This document shows positions 61,711 through 64,000 of a stretch of DNA of 64,000 nt, piece by piece. Numbering within the stretch: the stretch's first letter is position 1; the number at the start of each line of letters is the position of its first letter. Under the pieces are notes generated by a model. The model was not told the DNA's origin. It searched no databases and saw only the letters and a list, made by a program, of their open reading frames with translations. Source of the stretch: Stakelama marina (lineage in GTDB: Bacteria; Pseudomonadota; Alphaproteobacteria; Sphingomonadales; Sphingomonadaceae); NCBI RefSeq assembly GCF_018122655.1, contig NZ_JAGRQC010000003.1, forward strand, positions 186,001 through 250,000. Reading direction: 5' to 3'. A program made the translations under genes and the position numbers.

Positions 61711-62382
61711 TCAATCGGCGAGACGCCGCGCGAGCGCCACGAGGTGATCGTCATCGGGGCGATTCGCGGTCTCGACAGCCGCCCATCCCGATCCGGCCGC
61801 TGTTGCCGCGCGCTCGCTGATCGCCGCAATCACGATGCCGCTGCGATCGATCTCGAACCGGTCCGCCACCTCGGCCAGCCGGCGTCCGGCGCGGGCCGAA
61901 TGCACCATCGCGACCGACCCGTTCAATTGCGCGGCCGCGTGCCCGGCTAGCGCGGTGGCATCGCTGGCATAGACCGGAACGACCGTGCGGATGGGGCCGC
62001 CGACCCTCAGCCGGTGCTCGCGACCGCACAGGTGGAGAGCGGCGGATACCCCCTGGTCCGAAGCGGCGCGGCACAGCGCTTCGCCATCGCCGTCGCCGGT
62101 ATGGGCAACGCGCAGCCCCGCGGCATGCGCCGCCTCTGCCGTCTGTGGCCCGACCGCATAGACCGGCAGCGATGCAAGCGAAGTCAGCTGGTCGCCCGCC
62201 TGGCGGACGGCATTCGCGCTGGTCAGGATCAGCGCGTCATGCGCGCCATGGGGCAGCGACCATGGCAGCGGCCGCACGGCGAACAGCGGGAGGCATATCG
62301 GTTCGATTCCGACCGCCCTCAGCCGTCCGGCAGTTGCCGCATTGCCCGGTTCGGGCCGCAACACGGCGACCGGGCGGCTCAT
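61711..62382 (-). CDS. hemD: Uroporphyrinogen-III synthase
   Basis: HemD cyclises and inverts ring D of hydroxymethylbilane. Sequence conservation is low in this family, but the 223-residue protein has the two-lobe layout with opening VAVLRPEPGNAATAGRLRAVG, the LILTSANAVRQAG segment and the late AATAGSGWAAVETAN. Its ATG overlaps the hemC stop by four bases, which strongly supports the call. Confidence 0.9.
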   Translation of the reverse strand: MSRPVAVLRPEPGNAATAGRLRAVGIEPICLPLFAVRPLPWSLPHGAHDALILTSANAVRQAGDQLTSLASLPVYAVGPQTAEAAHAAGLRVAHTGDGDGEALCRAASDQGVSAALHLCGREHRLRVGGPIRTVVPVYASDATALAGHAAAQLNGSVAMVHSARAGRRLAEVADRFEIDRSGIVIAAISERAATAAGSGWAAVETANRPDDDHLVALARRLAD

Positions 62383-63296
62383 GCGCCCGCGAACAGCGAG
62401 CGGATCGATTCGGGCGCTTCGGCTAGCAGGTCGCGGGCCAGCGACGGCGCGATATCGGGATCGCCCGGCGCGGCGGCGGCGTTCCCGGCGACATGCGCGC
62501 TGCCATCGATCGCCAGCAATTCGGCACGCAGCAGCAGCGACGGGCCGGCGATTGTCGCGAGTGCGGCGACGGGCGATTGGCAGTCCGCGCCCAGCTCCGC
62601 GAGAAAGGCGCGCTCGGTCCTCACGCAGATATCGGTGTCGCGGTGGTTGAGCGGCGCGAGCAGCGAACGGGTGCGTTCGTCGTCGGCGCGCGCCTCCACG
62701 CCGACCGCGCCCTGTGCCGGGGCGGGCAGCAGTTCTTCGGGTGGAATCGTGGTGCCGACGTCATGCCGCCCCAGCCGCACCAGCCCCGCCGCGGCGAGCA
62801 GGGTCGCATCGGCCTCTCCGGCGGCAAGCTTGGCCAGCCGCGTATCGACATTGCCGCGAAACAGCACGATTGTCAGGTCGGGCCGCAGCTTGCGGAGCTG
62901 TGCCGAACGGCGCGGCGAGCTGGTGCCGACAACGGCGCCTTCGCGCAGCGCAGCCACCGATTCCGCGCCGATGATCCGGTCACACGTCGTTTCGCGCTCG
63001 AGGATCGCCGCGATAGCGATGGCCGCGGGACGAATCGTCTCGACATCCTTCATCGAATGCACCGCGCAGTCGATCTCGCCGGCGAGCAGCGCCCGGTCGA
63101 GTTCCTTGGTCCACAGCGCCTTGCCGCCGATCTCGGCCAGCGCGCGGTCCTGCACGCGGTCGCCGGTGGTGCGCACGATGACGATCTCGACGGCGTCCGC
63201 CTCCCACCCATGTGTGGCGACCAGTGCGTCGCGCACCATATTCGCCTGGATGAGCGCGAGCGGCGAACCGCGGGTTCCGATACGAAAAGCTGGCAT
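62379..63296 (-). CDS. hemC: Hydroxymethylbilane synthase
   Basis: HemC assembles four porphobilinogen units on a dipyrromethane cofactor. The 305-residue protein has FRIGTRGSPLALIQANMVRD, the substrate-binding GTSSPRRSAQLRKLRPDL, RGNVDTRLAKL and the cofactor cysteine in ELGADCQSPVAAL. It starts 38 bases from the divergent tsaD and is coupled to hemD. Confidence 0.96.
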   Translation of the reverse strand: MPAFRIGTRGSPLALIQANMVRDALVATHGWEADAVEIVIVRTTGDRVQDRALAEIGGKALWTKELDRALLAGEIDCAVHSMKDVETIRPAAIAIAAILERETTCDRIIGAESVAALREGAVVGTSSPRRSAQLRKLRPDLTIVLFRGNVDTRLAKLAAGEADATLLAAAGLVRLGRHDVGTTIPPEELLPAPAQGAVGVEARADDERTRSLLAPLNHRDTDICVRTERAFLAELGADCQSPVAALATIAGPSLLLRAELLAIDGSAHVAGNAAAAPGDPDIAPSLARDLLAEAPESIRSLFAGA

Positions 63297-63334
63297 GGCC
63301 TTGTGCTACAGCCGCTGAGGGTTAGAGGAAAGCC

Positions 63335-64000
63335 ATGGCGCTGATCCTGGGTCTTGAATCGAGTTGTGACGAAACCGCGGCGGCGCTCGTGCGCGACGAT
63401 CGCACTATCCTGGCGCACAAGCTTGCCGGGCAGGAGGCCGAGCACGCGCCCTATGGCGGCGTGGTTCCCGAAATTGCCGCGCGCGCGCACGTCGAGATCC
63501 TCGGCCCGCTGGTCGAAGCGGCGCTTGCCGAGGCGGGTGCCACACTCGCCGATGTCGATGCCATCGCCGCGACCGCCGGGCCGGGGCTGATCGGCGGGGT
63601 GATGGTCGGTCTGGTGACGGGAAAGGCGCTCGCGCTGGCGACGGGAAAGCCGCTCGTTGCGGTCAATCACCTCGAAGGCCATGCGCTGAGCCCGCGGCTC
63701 GCCGATCCCGAACTCGAATTTCCCTATCTGTTGCTGCTCGTCTCGGGTGGGCATTGCCAGTTGTTGCTGGTGCGCGGTGTCGGCGACTATCGCAGGCTGG
63801 CGACCACGATCGACGATGCGGCGGGAGAGGCGTTCGACAAGACCGCGAAGCTGCTCGGGCTTGGCTTTCCCGGCGGCCCGGCGGTCGAGCGCGCGGCGAC
63901 GAAGGGCGATCCGAAGGCGGTGCCGCTGCCGCGCCCGCTGGTCGGGTCTGCCGAGCCGCATTTCTCCTTTGCCGGACTGAAAAGCGCGGTGCTGCGCGCG
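63335..64000 (+). CDS. tsaD: tRNA threonylcarbamoyladenosine synthase subunit TsaD (3' end outside window)
   Basis: TsaD transfers threonylcarbamoyl onto A37 of ANN-decoding tRNAs together with TsaB and TsaE. The first 222 codons are present: [35 protein letters not shown], the metal-binding [12 protein letters not shown] and [25 protein letters not shown] four bases before the ATG supports the start. The C-terminal third lies beyond the window. Confidence 0.97.
   Translation, partial: MALILGLESSCDETAAALVRDDRTILAHKLAGQEAEHAPYGGVVPEIAARAHVEILGPLVEAALAEAGATLADVDAIAATAGPGLIGGVMVGLVTGKALALATGKPLVAVNHLEGHALSPRLADPELEFPYLLLLVSGGHCQLLLVRGVGDYRRLATTIDDAAGEAFDKTAKLLGLGFPGGPAVERAATKGDPKAVPLPRPLVGSAEPHFSFAGLKSAVLRA

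Overview
The window is high-GC DNA from an alphaproteobacterium, most probably a member of the Sphingomonadales. Supporting signs are the alphaproteobacterial gene order around the replication origin (dnaQ-coaE-aroE-maf-ppsR / oriC / hemE-hemJ-rho ... mnmE-mnmG-rsmG-parA-parB-holA-lptE-leuS), lineage-typical small families (DUF1489, DUF1491, DUF3576, DUF6489, MmcB), a GTTC-N7-GTTC LexA box, and CtaG/heme genes split as hemE-hemJ and hemC-hemD with a COG4223/Mic60-like gene. I see no insertion sequence, prophage, CRISPR array or integrase. The window is densely packed core chromosome: no gene-free stretch exceeds 300 bases, and the largest gaps are 3338-3625, 23219-23503 (the origin) and 55471-55744.

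Layout. 1-3.3 kb: DUF1489 (cut by the window start), magnesium channel mgtE, a cyclophilin and a LysR regulator. 3.3-7.7 kb: a probable small RNA with a strong terminator, a bacterial CDC48-type double AAA ATPase, and an MFS transporter with an ABM-fold enzyme. 7.7-11.3 kb: a PmtA-like methyltransferase, then a compact operon of type III polyketide synthase, SAM methyltransferase and FAD oxidoreductase, which is the clearest specialised-metabolism locus here. 11.3-19.6 kb: msrB, PBP1A, an SCO1-UPF0260-YgjP operon, a secreted ankyrin protein, SOS-controlled mmcB, a SleB hydrolase, and hpf-ptsN-thioesterase-DUF1491.

19.7-35.7 kb is the replication and segregation core. dnaQ, coaE, aroE, maf and ppsR run leftward in a chain of overlapping genes. 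The 285-base gap to hemE holds several DnaA boxes, a tandem 10-mer and an AT-rich stretch, and is called as oriC. Rightward lie hemE-hemJ, rho, a TerC-family gene, mnmE, mnmG, rsmG, parA and parB. Three parS palindromes lie at 29997, 31942 and 32448, the last two inside rsmG. holA, lptE, leuS and a DUF3576 lipoprotein run back toward parB.

38.7-51.4 kb: an unrecognised predicted outer-membrane protein behind a perfect 9-bp inverted repeat, a thiamine-phosphate-synthase-like gene, YggS, a HAD hydrolase, ribA-xth, lolA, ftsK, a UbiH-family monooxygenase, a secreted amidohydrolase, Trm112-LonSB-CnoX and tRNA-Gly(GCC). 51.5-64 kb: the cyoABCD quinol oxidase operon, a PRC-barrel protein, DUF72, an acetylpolyamine-amidohydrolase-like gene with a one-base frameshift, a glutaryl-CoA dehydrogenase/CoA-transferase operon with an unusual Gre-like factor between the two enzymes, COG4223-hemD-hemC, and the 5' two thirds of tsaD.

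Most of the window is well understood. The items I consider most worth follow-up are the polyketide operon, the Gre-like factor lacking the acidic tip, the CDC48 locus with its upstream small RNA, the origin/parS architecture, and the frameshifted deacetylase.
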